Assembly: GCF_018687555.1 (NCBI RefSeq)
Contig: NZ_CP061296.1
Location: forward strand, 620,001-684,000
Direction of reading: 5' to 3'
DNA from: Polynucleobacter sp. MWH-P3-07-1
GTDB lineage: Bacteria; Pseudomonadota; Gammaproteobacteria; Burkholderiales; Burkholderiaceae
DNA: 64,000 nt
Under the pieces are notes generated by a model. The model had not been told where the DNA came from and searched no databases. It saw nothing but the letters and a program-made list of their open reading frames with translations. The position numbers and the translations under genes are program-made. This document shows positions 45,782-54,652 of the stretch, piece after piece (the stretch's first letter is position 1; each line of letters begins with the position of its first letter).

Positions 45782-47256
45782 ATCATCCCTGGAATTACCT
45801 GCTGCAATCCATGCTGGGTGTCACCTCGCTTTGGATTACTTTACTTCATGTATTGGTGGTGGGTGTCTTTGCGATCCAATTACTGTTAGTGAGAAGACCG
45901 GTTGCCGTTGCTTTTGCTTGGCTCTTTATTGTGGCGACTTTACCACTGTTCGGAATTCTCTTGTTTTTCATGATTGGTGAGCGCCCAGTAGGCCGTAAGC
46001 TGCGCAGAAAAATCACGCGCATGGAAGAGCACTATGCACAGATTACCCAAACCATGCGGGAGCGTTATGCAGGAGAGAAGCAGTTTCTGCCTCAGGAAGC
46101 CAAAGCCTTAAGCCTGCTCGTCGAGGCGAATAACGGCACTCCAGCTGTTGCCGGCAATCGGGTGACATTGCACACCGACTCCTTGGTGATTTTGCAAGCA
46201 ATGATCGAGGATATTGAGAGCGCTAAAAAATCACTCCATCTTGAGTTTTATATCTGGGCCGTGGGCGGTCAGGCAGATCGTGTCTGCGAAGCCCTTATTA
46301 GAGCCGCAAAACGCGGGGTTGCTTGCCGTGTCTTGCTTGATTCACTGGGTAGTAAGGATTGGTTTAAGTCTGGTTGGCCAGCAAGATTTAAAGCTGCAGG
46401 GATTGAATTGACTGAGGCACTACCGATTCAATTGGGGCGCTTTCAATTTCGTCGGGCTGATTTACGTCTACATCGCAAGATCTTCGTGATTGATGGTGCA
46501 GTAGTGTGGACCGGTAGTATGAATTTAGTTGACCCCCGTACCTTTAAACAAAATGCGGGAGTGGGTGAGTGGGTTGATGCCATGGTACGAGTAGAAGGCC
46601 CTATCGCTTCTCAGTTCGAGTTAACCTTTTTGTTCGACTGGAGTGTGGATAACACTGCCATCTACCAATTTTCTGACCCTGAGCCACTGGGATCACCAGA
46701 TGTGGGGCATGTATTAGCACAGTGCTGCGCCTCAGGCCCTGTCTATCGTGATGACATCCTGTATCAAATGCTGCTTTCCACCATCATGGATGCACGCGAA
46801 GAATTGACTATTACTACGCCGTATTTTGGGCCCGATGAAGGCTTGATTCAGGCGCTTATTGCTGCAGCAAGGCGGGGCGTCAATGTCACCTTAATTGTTC
46901 CCAAGCAAAATGACTCAACGCTCGTTGCATTCAGTAGCAGAAGTTTTTATGGGGACCTCATGAATGGTGGCGTCAATATTGCTGAGTTTCATGGAGGCCT
47001 TTTGCATACCAAGTCGATGTTGGTAGATCGCCGTATTGCGGTTTTTGGATCGGTCAATTTAGACCAACGCAGCTTGCGCCTCAATTTCGAAATCAGTCTC
47101 ATTGTTTATAACGAGACCTTCTGTGCCAATCTCCAAAAACTCACCGAGAGCTATTTGCGGCAATCGAATTTGGTTAATCCCGTCATCTGGGCCAAGCGTT
47201 CACGCTGGCACCTCATTCTGGAAAACGTAGTGCAGCTGATGTCACCCTTACTCTAA
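45778..47256 (+). CDS. Cardiolipin synthase-like phospholipase D enzyme
   Basis: This protein of 492 residues has two N-terminal membrane segments (TLLHVLVVGVFAIQLLLV and AFAWLFIVATLPLFGILLFFMIG), then two phospholipase D domains with the HxK motifs HRKIFVIDGAVVWTGS and HTKSMLVDRRIAVFGS. It resembles ClsA-type cardiolipin synthase, which makes cardiolipin from two phosphatidylglycerols. The ATG at 45778 overlaps the EEP gene stop (ATGA). Its stop overlaps the YqaA gene by one base. Confidence 0.9.
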   Translation: MNHPWNYLLQSMLGVTSLWITLLHVLVVGVFAIQLLLVRRPVAVAFAWLFIVATLPLFGILLFFMIGERPVGRKLRRKITRMEEHYAQITQTMRERYAGEKQFLPQEAKALSLLVEANNGTPAVAGNRVTLHTDSLVILQAMIEDIESAKKSLHLEFYIWAVGGQADRVCEALIRAAKRGVACRVLLDSLGSKDWFKSGWPARFKAAGIELTEALPIQLGRFQFRRADLRLHRKIFVIDGAVVWTGSMNLVDPRTFKQNAGVGEWVDAMVRVEGPIASQFELTFLFDWSVDNTAIYQFSDPEPLGSPDVGHVLAQCCASGPVYRDDILYQMLLSTIMDAREELTITTPYFGPDEGLIQALIAAARRGVNVTLIVPKQNDSTLVAFSSRSFYGDLMNGGVNIAEFHGGLLHTKSMLVDRRIAVFGSVNLDQRSLRLNFEISLIVYNETFCANLQKLTESYLRQSNLVNPVIWAKRSRWHLILENVVQLMSPLL

Positions 47257-47759
47257 TGGAAGATCTTCTTCACTCTTTTTTCCATTGGTTTGGTATGCCT
47301 GCAGTTGGACTACCCATGGTCTTTGTTACGGCTTTCGTTTCAGCAACACTCTTGCCGATTGGCTCTGAGCCAGTGCTATTTGCTTACATTGCAGTGAACC
47401 CTGAATGGTATTGGCTTGCTATCGGAGTAGCTACTTTGGGGAACTCCTTAGGCGGCTTATTTGACTGGTGGCTTGGGTTAATCAGTCGTAATGGTTTTGA
47501 GTCTTTAAAGGGGCCAACCAATAGCCGCGTCCAAAGCTGGCTTGAGGCTCGTGGACCTAAAATGCTCTTGCTGTCTTGGCTGCCAGGGCTTGGTGACCCT
47601 CTTTGCATCGCCGCGGGATGGTTACGCCTACCTTGGTTATCTTGCTTGGTATACATGGCAATTGGAAAATTTTTGCGTTATGTGACTATCACTTGGCTGC
47701 TGACATTAATCCCGCACGCATTTTGGGAACATTTAGGGCATTTCATTTACCGTATTTAA
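47256..47759 (+). CDS. YqaA/DedA-like small inner-membrane protein
   Basis: This 167-residue protein has about four membrane segments and family motifs LLPIGSEPVLFAYI, GNSLGGLFDWWLG and LLSWLPGLGDPLCIAAGWLRLP. It belongs to the YqaA branch of the SNARE-associated/DedA superfamily, which may be lipid scramblases. It forms the last gene of the Bfd-EEP-Cls-YqaA run with one-base overlap to the previous gene. The linkage suggests a part in phospholipid handling. Confidence 0.88.
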   Translation: MEDLLHSFFHWFGMPAVGLPMVFVTAFVSATLLPIGSEPVLFAYIAVNPEWYWLAIGVATLGNSLGGLFDWWLGLISRNGFESLKGPTNSRVQSWLEARGPKMLLLSWLPGLGDPLCIAAGWLRLPWLSCLVYMAIGKFLRYVTITWLLTLIPHAFWEHLGHFIYRI

Positions 47760-47817
47760 ATGCAATTCCTGTATCCTCGAATTTCCTTCCAGTACATTAT
47801 TTATTGCGAGAAATAAC

Positions 47818-48594
47818 ATGTCCCAATTAAAAGGTAAAACTGCATTAGTAACTGGTTCAACCAGTGGCATTGGTTTAGCAATGGCGATCGGCCTAGCAAA
47901 GCAGGGCGCTAACATCATGGTCAATGGTTTTGGTGAAAAAGATGATGCGATTGCCCAAATTCAAGCTTGCGGTGTTGAGGTGGACTACCACGGCGCTGAT
48001 ATGAGTAAGCCAGATGAAATTGCGGATTTAATTCGCCAGACTGAGAAACGATTTGGCTCATTAGATATATTGGTCAATAACGCGGGCATCCAACACACTG
48101 CCAATGTTGAAGACTTTCCTGCGGACAAATGGGATGCCATTATCGCGATCAATCTCAGCTCGGCATTTCATACCACGCATCACGCTCTGCCTGGGATGAA
48201 AAAACGCAATTGGGGCCGAATCATTAACATTGCTTCGGTACATGGTTTAGTAGGCTCCGCCCAAAAGTCAGCTTATGTAGCGGCCAAGCATGGCATTGTG
48301 GGTTTAACTAAAGTGCTTGCGCTCGAGAATGCACATACGGGAATTACTTGCAATGCGATTTGCCCAGGCTGGGTTTTGACGCCCCTAGTTCAAAAACAAG
48401 TCGATGCGAGGGCGGAGCGCGAAAAGATTTCGAATGAGCAGGCCAAGCATGATTTGGTGGCCGAGAAACAGCCCTCAGGTAATTTTGTTGCTCCCGAGCA
48501 GCTCGCTGCACTAGCGGTATTCCTCTGTGGCCCAGATGCTTCAGAAGTGCGTGGGGTGGCCTGGAATATGGATGGTGGCTGGACTGCCCAGTAA
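47818..48594 (+). CDS. D-3-hydroxybutyrate dehydrogenase (SDR family)
   Basis: This 258-residue short-chain dehydrogenase has the NAD-binding TGSTSGIG, the NNAGIQH motif and the catalytic SAYVAAKHG (Tyr-Lys), with GWVLTPLVQKQ and NMDGGWTAQ as D-3-hydroxybutyrate dehydrogenase features. It oxidises D-3-hydroxybutyrate to acetoacetate. A phasin gene at 62652 hints that the cell stores polyhydroxybutyrate, from which this substrate could come. It is probably a single-gene transcript. Confidence 0.92.
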   Translation: MSQLKGKTALVTGSTSGIGLAMAIGLAKQGANIMVNGFGEKDDAIAQIQACGVEVDYHGADMSKPDEIADLIRQTEKRFGSLDILVNNAGIQHTANVEDFPADKWDAIIAINLSSAFHTTHHALPGMKKRNWGRIINIASVHGLVGSAQKSAYVAAKHGIVGLTKVLALENAHTGITCNAICPGWVLTPLVQKQVDARAEREKISNEQAKHDLVAEKQPSGNFVAPEQLAALAVFLCGPDASEVRGVAWNMDGGWTAQ

Positions 48595-48735
48595 GCTGAG
48601 CGCATAGATAAGGCATAAGTACTTGTTTTACATCATAAAAAATGTATTACGAGATGATGACGGCAAGCGCTAATTCCGAGACCATAGAATGGTTTATAGT
48701 TAGCACGCATTCAGATTAATAAAGGAGATCCTGAC

Positions 48736-49329
48736 ATGGCTTCAATTTTGACTTCTCTTGGGCGCACTGTATTTGCAGGCTGTGTGCTCCTCGTTTTGAT
48801 CCTCTTGGCACTAGGCGCAAACTTTAGCGCACCCGAGTTGCCATTTGTATTCCGTTGGTTACATGTGATGTGCGGAATTATGTGGATTGGTTTGCTCTGG
48901 TACTTCAACTTTGTACAAATTCCATCCATGCCAAAAATTCCTGATGAGCAAAAACCAGCGATTGGCAAAGTCATTGCCCCTGCAGCGTTGTTTTGGTTCC
49001 GTTGGGCGGCACTGTTCACTGTGTTGACCGGCATCATCCTGGCTGCGTTGAATGGCTATATCCACCAAGCGTTTACATTGCAGGCTCCATTCCGTGCAAT
49101 TGGTTTGGGCATGTGGATTGCTTTGGTAATGGCCTTTAACGTTTGGTTCATCATTTGGCCAAATCAGAAACGCGCCCTCGGCATCGTTGCTGTGGAAGCT
49201 GATGTCAAAGCAAAATCGGCTCGCGTTGCAATGCTGACATCCCGCATCAATACTTTGCTTTCGATTCCTATGTTGTTCTTGATGGTTGCACAATCCTGGA
49301 GCAGAGTCTGGTTAGTCGTAGCTTCCTAA
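48736..49329 (+). CDS. PuuD-like membrane protein (urate hydroxylase N-terminal family)
   Basis: This 197-residue protein has about five membrane segments, with RWLHVMCGIMWIGLLWYFNFVQIPSMPKI and IWPNQKRALGIV typical of the DUF989/PuuD family. The His in WLHV and the surrounding pattern may bind haem or metal. A good ribosome site (AAGGAG) lies before the ATG. Family proteins without a cytochrome c domain, like this one, have no proven function. A strong terminator follows. Confidence 0.83.
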   Translation: MASILTSLGRTVFAGCVLLVLILLALGANFSAPELPFVFRWLHVMCGIMWIGLLWYFNFVQIPSMPKIPDEQKPAIGKVIAPAALFWFRWAALFTVLTGIILAALNGYIHQAFTLQAPFRAIGLGMWIALVMAFNVWFIIWPNQKRALGIVAVEADVKAKSARVAMLTSRINTLLSIPMLFLMVAQSWSRVWLVVAS

Positions 49330-49350
49330 TCGCTACTGGTTTCTAGAGAA

Positions 49351-49374
49351 GGCCCGCACAGCGGGCCTTTTTAT
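49351..49374 (+). terminator. Rho-independent terminator after the PuuD-like gene
   Basis: GGCCCGC and GCGGGCC form a perfect 7-bp stem around ACA, followed by TTTTTATTT. Confidence 0.9.
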
Positions 49375-49474
49375 TTGTATCGACATCATCCATCAGTAAG
49401 TTAAGTTATCTCAGCAAAATTCATCAAAGTTTGCTACTCTCATAGAGTTAGTCAACCTCATCAGAAAGAGTGCA

Positions 49475-50575
49475 ATGTCCGGAAAAGAAATCATGTTCAC
49501 CCCAACTCAACTTGGTGCTATTGGCATCAAAAATCGTTTGGTGATGGCACCCCTCACCAGAATGCGTGCCGTTGCTGGTGATGTTCCTAACCCCTTAGCA
49601 AAGACCTATTACAGCCAAAGAGCGAGTGCGGGACTCATCATTACTGAAGCGACTCAAATTTCTCCCCTGGGTATGGGTTATCCAGCGACTCCTGGTATCT
49701 ATTCCCCAGCACAAACTTCTGCATGGAAAGAGATTGTGGATGCCGTCCACGCCAAAGGGGGTGCCATCGTGGCGCAACTATGGCACGTAGGACGAATTTC
49801 TCACTCTTCCTTGCATCCTCAAGAAGGATTGCCAGAGGCGCCTTCAGCAATTGCTCCTGCAGGCCAAACCTATGGTGCAGATTGGAAGCTGCACGATTAT
49901 GAGACTCCAAAAGCGATGACCGAGGCAGATATTGCCCGTCTCTTACAAGAATTTAAGCAGGCAGCGCAGAATGCAAAGGCGGCTGGTTTTGACGGCATTG
50001 AAATTCACTCTGCTAATGGCTACTTGTTAGATCAATTCTTGCAAGATAAAACCAATCATCGCTCCGACCAATACGGTGGCGCAATTGAAAATCGGATTCG
50101 CTTACTCGGTGAAATCATCGAGGCGGTATCGACGGTTTATCCAAGTGATCGTATTGGTGTACGTCTCTCGCCTTATGGCAGCTTCAACGATATTGCAGAT
50201 AGCGATCCAGTAGCCTTATTCACAGCAGTGATTCATAAACTCAATACTGTTGGACTCGCTTATCTTCATATGATCGAGCCCCGTTCTACCTCTGCTGGCG
50301 GTAATGACAAGCACGATGAGGCCGCTCCAGTTACTTCTGAGTTATTTAGAGCTTTATTTAAAGGCAAGTTCATTACTGCTGGTGGGTATGACCAGGCCTT
50401 GGGTGAAAAAGTATTGGAAGAGGGTTTGGCAGATGCGGTTGCCTATGGCCGAATTTATATTGCCAACCCGGATTTGGTGGAGCGCTTCAAACAGAATGCC
50501 CCACTCAATCCTTATGACCGTAAGACTTTCTACGGCGGTGGTGAGGCAGGGTATACCGATTACCCCAGTCTGTAA
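49475..50575 (+). CDS. Ene-reductase of the Old Yellow Enzyme family (NemA-like)
   Basis: This 366-residue FMN enzyme reduces activated C=C bonds, quinones or nitro-esters with NAD(P)H. The TIM-barrel features are LVMAPLTRMRA, QLWHVGRISHSSLHP, the catalytic HSANGYLLDQFLQDKTNHRSDQYGG and YGRIYIANPDLVERF. It is a standalone gene, ending at a bidirectional terminator. The substrate cannot be deduced. Confidence 0.93.
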   Translation: MSGKEIMFTPTQLGAIGIKNRLVMAPLTRMRAVAGDVPNPLAKTYYSQRASAGLIITEATQISPLGMGYPATPGIYSPAQTSAWKEIVDAVHAKGGAIVAQLWHVGRISHSSLHPQEGLPEAPSAIAPAGQTYGADWKLHDYETPKAMTEADIARLLQEFKQAAQNAKAAGFDGIEIHSANGYLLDQFLQDKTNHRSDQYGGAIENRIRLLGEIIEAVSTVYPSDRIGVRLSPYGSFNDIADSDPVALFTAVIHKLNTVGLAYLHMIEPRSTSAGGNDKHDEAAPVTSELFRALFKGKFITAGGYDQALGEKVLEEGLADAVAYGRIYIANPDLVERFKQNAPLNPYDRKTFYGGGEAGYTDYPSL

Positions 50576-50592
50576 TTAGCTAAACAGGAAAC

Positions 50593-50624
50593 AATAAGGC
50601 CCAGTTTTCTGGGTCTTATTTTTT
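50593..50624. terminator. Bidirectional terminator after the ene-reductase
   Basis: AATAAGGCCCAG faces CTGGGTCTTATT around TTTT, with one mismatch, and T-runs on both strands. It also lies over the stop of the minus-strand small membrane protein. Confidence 0.85.
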
Positions 50625-50798
50625 GGTTTGATCAGTATTGTCTTTGATTAGGCCGTACTGATTGGCAGCAATGATGAGCGCAATAGACACGCATCCCAGT
50701 GCAAAAAATTGCCACTGGTGCAGAATGGCTGTGCCGATGACGGTCATCAAAATTGTCCAGCCCATGACGAGCTTGGCTTTGGTATTGAAAGGCTTCAT
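50616..50798 (-). CDS. Small two-helix membrane protein, 60 residues
   Basis: The protein has two membrane segments (LVMGWTILMTVIGTAIL and FFALGCVSIALIIAANQYGLI), joined by a short turn, and a charged tail. AAGGA lies before the ATG, and the gene ends in a bidirectional terminator, so expression is likely. It follows the cytochrome b561 gene by 17 bases on the same strand and may be co-transcribed with it. The function is unknown. Confidence 0.65.
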   Translation of the reverse strand: MKPFNTKAKLVMGWTILMTVIGTAILHQWQFFALGCVSIALIIAANQYGLIKDNTDQTKK

Positions 50799-50815
50799 TT
50801 TGATCCTTGAGGAGG

Positions 50816-51361
50816 TTACTCAGACAGTGAAGAATGACGATACAACATGCGCTGCAGTGTATCGTTTTTTAAGACAAAGTGCTGCCAAATGGCACTGAAA
50901 GCGTGCAAACCAATCACATAGTAGAGCGCATTGCCCAGCCATTCGTGAGCTGCTTTGAAGGTCTTCTTCACGGCGGGGTTACTTTGAATCAGGTTGGGCA
51001 GCTCCCATCCCAGCCAATCAACGGGCTTATTGCCCGCTTGTAAAAAGATTACTCCGAGTATTGGTAGGGTGAGCAGTAGGCAATACAGCAGGGTATGCAT
51101 GACTTTTCTTAGCAAGGTCATTACACGGTTGGCTGAAATTGATGGGGGGTTGCCAAAATAGTATTTAGCAAAGAGCCTGAGGACAACGCTGATCAAAATG
51201 AGTTGCCCTAAATAGCCATGAATCGTTTTACAAAGCTCGCGGGGCGGACTACCTTTAATAAATTGGGCCTTTAATTCAATCGAGGCCAGAGCTAAGACGA
51301 CTAAAAGAAAAATAAACCAGTGAAAGAAAATCAGGACAGGATGATAGCGTTGAATAGTCAT
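50816..51361 (-). CDS. Cytochrome b561-family membrane protein
   Basis: This protein has four membrane segments and the haem-ligand His pattern of bacterial cytochrome b561: YHPVLIFFHW, KTIHGYLGQ, KVMHTLLY and AAHEWLGN with GLHAFSAIWQHF. It is about 180 residues. The start at 51361 (MTIQRYHP) is preferred by homology; in-frame ATGs at 51391 and 51406 exist. It may transfer electrons from ubiquinol to a periplasmic acceptor or to superoxide (as proposed for CybB). Confidence 0.88.
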   Translation of the reverse strand: MTIQRYHPVLIFFHWFIFLLVVLALASIELKAQFIKGSPPRELCKTIHGYLGQLILISVVLRLFAKYYFGNPPSISANRVMTLLRKVMHTLLYCLLLTLPILGVIFLQAGNKPVDWLGWELPNLIQSNPAVKKTFKAAHEWLGNALYYVIGLHAFSAIWQHFVLKNDTLQRMLYRHSSLSE

Positions 51362-51451
51362 GTGAACACAAAAAAGATAATGTGTGTTCATGATAGTAAA
51401 ACTCATTGACTATGATTCTTGCATGGTCAATTTACGAACCAGAAACAATTA

Positions 51452-51640
51452 CTAAATAGGCATTCTCATTTTGGCGCTTAAATTGCTGAGAACGCCGAGC
51501 TTATCTAGTTGCGATAAACGCAGGGCTTCTGCTTCGAAGTCGAGTTGCGCAGGGTGAAACTCAGTGTTTCCTAGATGAATGACATAGGTCCAGACAAGAT
51601 CTCGACCTCGATTCTTAAATACATCAACAACTCGCTTCAT
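51452..51640 (-). CDS. Small orphan protein, 62 residues
   Basis: The protein begins MKRVVDVFKNRGRDLVWTYV and is of mixed alpha/beta character, with no signal or membrane segment. A weak ribosome-like GGCGG lies upstream. It stands alone between the cytochrome b561 and DUF4239 genes. I do not recognise it, and I cannot exclude a chance frame. Confidence 0.5.
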   Translation of the reverse strand: MKRVVDVFKNRGRDLVWTYVIHLGNTEFHPAQLDFEAEALRLSQLDKLGVLSNLSAKMRMPI

Positions 51641-51673
51641 GTTTACCGCCTATTGGGTAAGGGGTTATAGCAA

Positions 51674-52471
51674 TCAATGGCTAAGGCTTGGGGGAATGCT
51701 ATTTTGTTGAGCTTGCAGAGATGTTTGAAGAGACAGTAGGTTATGCGCCTTAATTCGAATAATGCCTCGTGTTGGGCTATCAATATCAGCAATCAGAAAA
51801 AAAGCTACAGAGACAATCAGTGGGAAGATCAGAAACAGCCCGCGATTTTTCTTAAAGTCATGAGCTCCATAGCCGACTAAGGCATTGGCAAAGACTGCTA
51901 TAGCAACCATGAGGCACCAGGCTGCGATGGGGATGCGATTCCACCAGGCTGCTTGGGTGTAGCCTTCGGAGTTCAAGACATCATTCATGCCCGAGGCAAT
52001 CAAGGCAGAAGTGGCACCATTCTGTGTTTTGATAAAGGGAAGAATCTCATTCCAAAGGGCCATTTGGGCAATTTCAGTCTGATTGCGAAGCGCTTCCTTC
52101 TGGTCATCACCTCTGGTGGTGTAGAAAGCGATACGTTGGTCAAGGTATTGCATTAATAGCGCCTTGGTATGAACTGCAGATTTTGCCGGCAATAAATCCG
52201 CTCGTAAATATTCAGTACCGATGGCGTTGGCTTCTGATTCTTCCAATGTTTGTCTCAGGTCGTAACGAGTGATTGCCATTGAGAAGGTAAAGCCAATAAT
52301 CAAACCCAAGAGTGTTAGCGTAGCTGTTTGGATTACGCCTAAATCAAACACAGAGTCCGTGTCCTCATCACGGTATTTACTCAGATAACGTGAACCAAGC
52401 CATGCCGAAGCACTCAGCAGGATGAAGCTCAGAACAAAAATCAGTGAGGGCCAGTCAAGTAGGTGTATCAA
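51674..52471 (-). CDS. DUF4239 membrane protein
   Basis: This 265-residue protein has two N-terminal membrane segments and two more in the C-terminal third, enclosing a soluble domain of about 100 residues. VIQTATLTLLGLIIGFTFSMAITRYDLRQTLEESEANAIGTEYLRADLL is the DUF4239 pattern. Its function is unknown. The ATG follows the lldD stop directly, so the two genes are probably co-transcribed. Confidence 0.86.
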   Translation of the reverse strand: MIHLLDWPSLIFVLSFILLSASAWLGSRYLSKYRDEDTDSVFDLGVIQTATLTLLGLIIGFTFSMAITRYDLRQTLEESEANAIGTEYLRADLLPAKSAVHTKALLMQYLDQRIAFYTTRGDDQKEALRNQTEIAQMALWNEILPFIKTQNGATSALIASGMNDVLNSEGYTQAAWWNRIPIAAWCLMVAIAVFANALVGYGAHDFKKNRGLFLIFPLIVSVAFFLIADIDSPTRGIIRIKAHNLLSLQTSLQAQQNSIPPSLSH

Positions 52472-53617
52472 TTAGAAGGTCCCTGGGTACAAAATATCTT
52501 TAGTCACATTTTGAATGTCTCGATGACCTGTAAATGCCATCGTAATATCCATTTCATTGCGGATAATTTCTAAGCATTTAGTGACACCCGCTTCGCCCAT
52601 TGCGCCTAAGCCGTACAAGAAGGGGCGACCGATCATCGTGCCGCGAGCACCAAGGGCCCAAGCTTTAAGAACATCTTGACCAGAACGGATGCCGCCATCC
52701 ATCCAGACTTCAATATCTTGGCCTACTGCATCCACAATCCCTGGCAAAGCTTTAATACTAGAAACAGCGCCATCGAGTTGACGACCACCATGGTTGGAAA
52801 CGATTAAAGCATCTGCGCCAGAGTCGGCAGCAAGGCGTGCATCTTGCTCATCCAAAATGCCTTTGATGATGAGTTTGCCACCCCATAATTTTTTAATCCA
52901 TTGCACATCATCCCAATTGAGGCCTGGATCAAATTGCTCGGCAGTCCAGGAGGAGAGGGAGGACATATTGCCCACGCCTGTGGCATGTCCAACGATATTA
53001 CGAAAAGTTCTGCGAGGCGTCATCGCCATACCCAAGCACCATCGAGGTTTGGTAGCCATGTCGATCATATTGGCGATCGTGAGTTTGGGAGGGGCTGATA
53101 AGCCATTCTTCAGGTCTTTATGGCGTTGTCCTAAGATCTGTAGATCTAAGGTGAGCACTAAGGCAGAACATTTAGCTGCCTTCGCCCTTTCAATCAATCG
53201 TTCAATAAAGCCACGGTCTTTCATGACATAGAGCTGAAACCAAAATGGCTTAGTGGTTCTCTCAGCAACATCTTCAATGGAGCAGATGCTCATGGTGGAT
53301 AAGCAGAAGGGCACACCAAACTTTTCAGCAGCTTTGGCAGCCAATATTTCTCCGTCGGCGTGCTGCATGCCAGTGAGTCCAGTGGGAGCCAGCGCCACAG
53401 GCATTGTGACCTTTTCGCCAACCATGGTGGTTTCCAGAGTGCGGTTAGTCATGTTGACGGCGACTCTTTGACGTAACTTGATTTTCTGGAAATCAGACTC
53501 GTTTGCGCGATAGGTTGATTCGGTCCAAGAGCCAGAATCGGCATAGTCATAAAACATCTTGGGGGTACGCTTTTGATGAAGAACCCGTAGGTCTTCGATA
53601 TTGGTGATGATTGCCAC
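52472..53617 (-). CDS. lldD: FMN-dependent L-lactate dehydrogenase
   Basis: This alpha-hydroxy-acid oxidase oxidises L-lactate to pyruvate and passes electrons to quinone. Features are MFYDYADSGSWTESTYRANE, the ALAPTGLTGMQHADGE flavin segment, QLYVMKDRGF and SNHGGRQLDGA with the catalytic His. It has 381 residues, a typical length. With ppsA in the window, lactate can be used for gluconeogenesis. It is followed directly by the DUF4239 gene. Related 2-hydroxy acids are possible substrates. Confidence 0.92.
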   Translation of the reverse strand: MAIITNIEDLRVLHQKRTPKMFYDYADSGSWTESTYRANESDFQKIKLRQRVAVNMTNRTLETTMVGEKVTMPVALAPTGLTGMQHADGEILAAKAAEKFGVPFCLSTMSICSIEDVAERTTKPFWFQLYVMKDRGFIERLIERAKAAKCSALVLTLDLQILGQRHKDLKNGLSAPPKLTIANMIDMATKPRWCLGMAMTPRRTFRNIVGHATGVGNMSSLSSWTAEQFDPGLNWDDVQWIKKLWGGKLIIKGILDEQDARLAADSGADALIVSNHGGRQLDGAVSSIKALPGIVDAVGQDIEVWMDGGIRSGQDVLKAWALGARGTMIGRPFLYGLGAMGEAGVTKCLEIIRNEMDITMAFTGHRDIQNVTKDILYPGTF

Positions 53618-53717
53618 TGGGCTTCCTCTTGCTAAATTTGGCTCTATCTTAGCAATACCCCAGCTTTCTTTCTACAATCGAGCTTTTCAACGGATTTTCC
53701 TGCCTCTAGACCCAGTG

Positions 53718-54623
53718 ATGTCACAGATTCCCTTATCCACCATCTTCTATTTGGTAAGCGCTACCGCACTTTGGGCTGGAAATGCTATAGCGGGCCGTTT
53801 ATTGGTTGGTAGTGTTTCACCGATTACGCTCAGCGCAGTGCGTTGGTCACTTGCGGCGCTCATCTTGTTGCCACTGGGTTGGAGAGTCTTTAAGCCGGGT
53901 AGTGCCTTGTGGCTCAACAAAAAACGTTTTCTGCTTTTGGGATTATTTGGAGTCGGCAGTTATAACGTTCTACTGTATTTGGCTTTACAGACCTCAACCC
54001 CAATTAATGTGACTTTGATTGGGGCCAGTATGCCGATTTGGATGTTAATTATTGGCGCACTCTGGTATCAAACGCGACCCAATCCATTACAACTCTTCGG
54101 GGCTTTGGTTTCGCTCTTAGGGGTTGCGCTGGTTCTCTCACGGGGAGAGATGGCTATCTTGCTCAATCTTCAGGTGGTGATTGGCGATGTGTTGATCATG
54201 CTTGCGACGATCTTATGGGCGCTTTACAGCTGGATGCTCAGTCGCCCTGGTAATAGTACGGAGCGACAGTGGCCCTGGGCTGAGTTTCTGATGGCGCAAG
54301 TTTTCTCCGGTCTCTTATGGACCGCTTTGTTCGATAGTGTTGAGGTGATGGCAGGACACGCTTTTATTCACTTCACGCCTTTCAGTGTTTTGCTGATCCT
54401 TTTTGTTGCAATCGGTCCATCGTTGATTGCTTACCGTTGTTGGGGTCTTGGCGTGAATGGGGCAGGGCCGACGGTCGCCGCTTTCTTTGCAAATCTGATC
54501 CCTTTATTTACTGCACTATTTTCTGCCGCTATGCTGGGTGAACCTCCACACCTCTATCATGGGTTTGCCTTTATCTTGATTGCTTTGGGGATAGCAGTAT
54601 CATCAAGCTCGAAAAAGAGCTGA
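53718..54623 (+). CDS. EamA/DMT-family transporter
   Basis: This 301-residue protein has ten membrane segments in two EamA repeats (ATALWAGNAIAGRLLVGSVSPITLSAVRW in the first, and PTVAAFFANLIPLFTALFSAAMLGE in the second). The start at 53718 gives a standard N-terminus; the frame opens upstream at 53601 over the divergent lldD start. It should export a small metabolite, but the substrate cannot be predicted. Confidence 0.9.
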   Translation: MSQIPLSTIFYLVSATALWAGNAIAGRLLVGSVSPITLSAVRWSLAALILLPLGWRVFKPGSALWLNKKRFLLLGLFGVGSYNVLLYLALQTSTPINVTLIGASMPIWMLIIGALWYQTRPNPLQLFGALVSLLGVALVLSRGEMAILLNLQVVIGDVLIMLATILWALYSWMLSRPGNSTERQWPWAEFLMAQVFSGLLWTALFDSVEVMAGHAFIHFTPFSVLLILFVAIGPSLIAYRCWGLGVNGAGPTVAAFFANLIPLFTALFSAAMLGEPPHLYHGFAFILIALGIAVSSSSKKS

Positions 54624-54652
54624 AGTTTAAGCCAATACATTTTTAAGAAGAT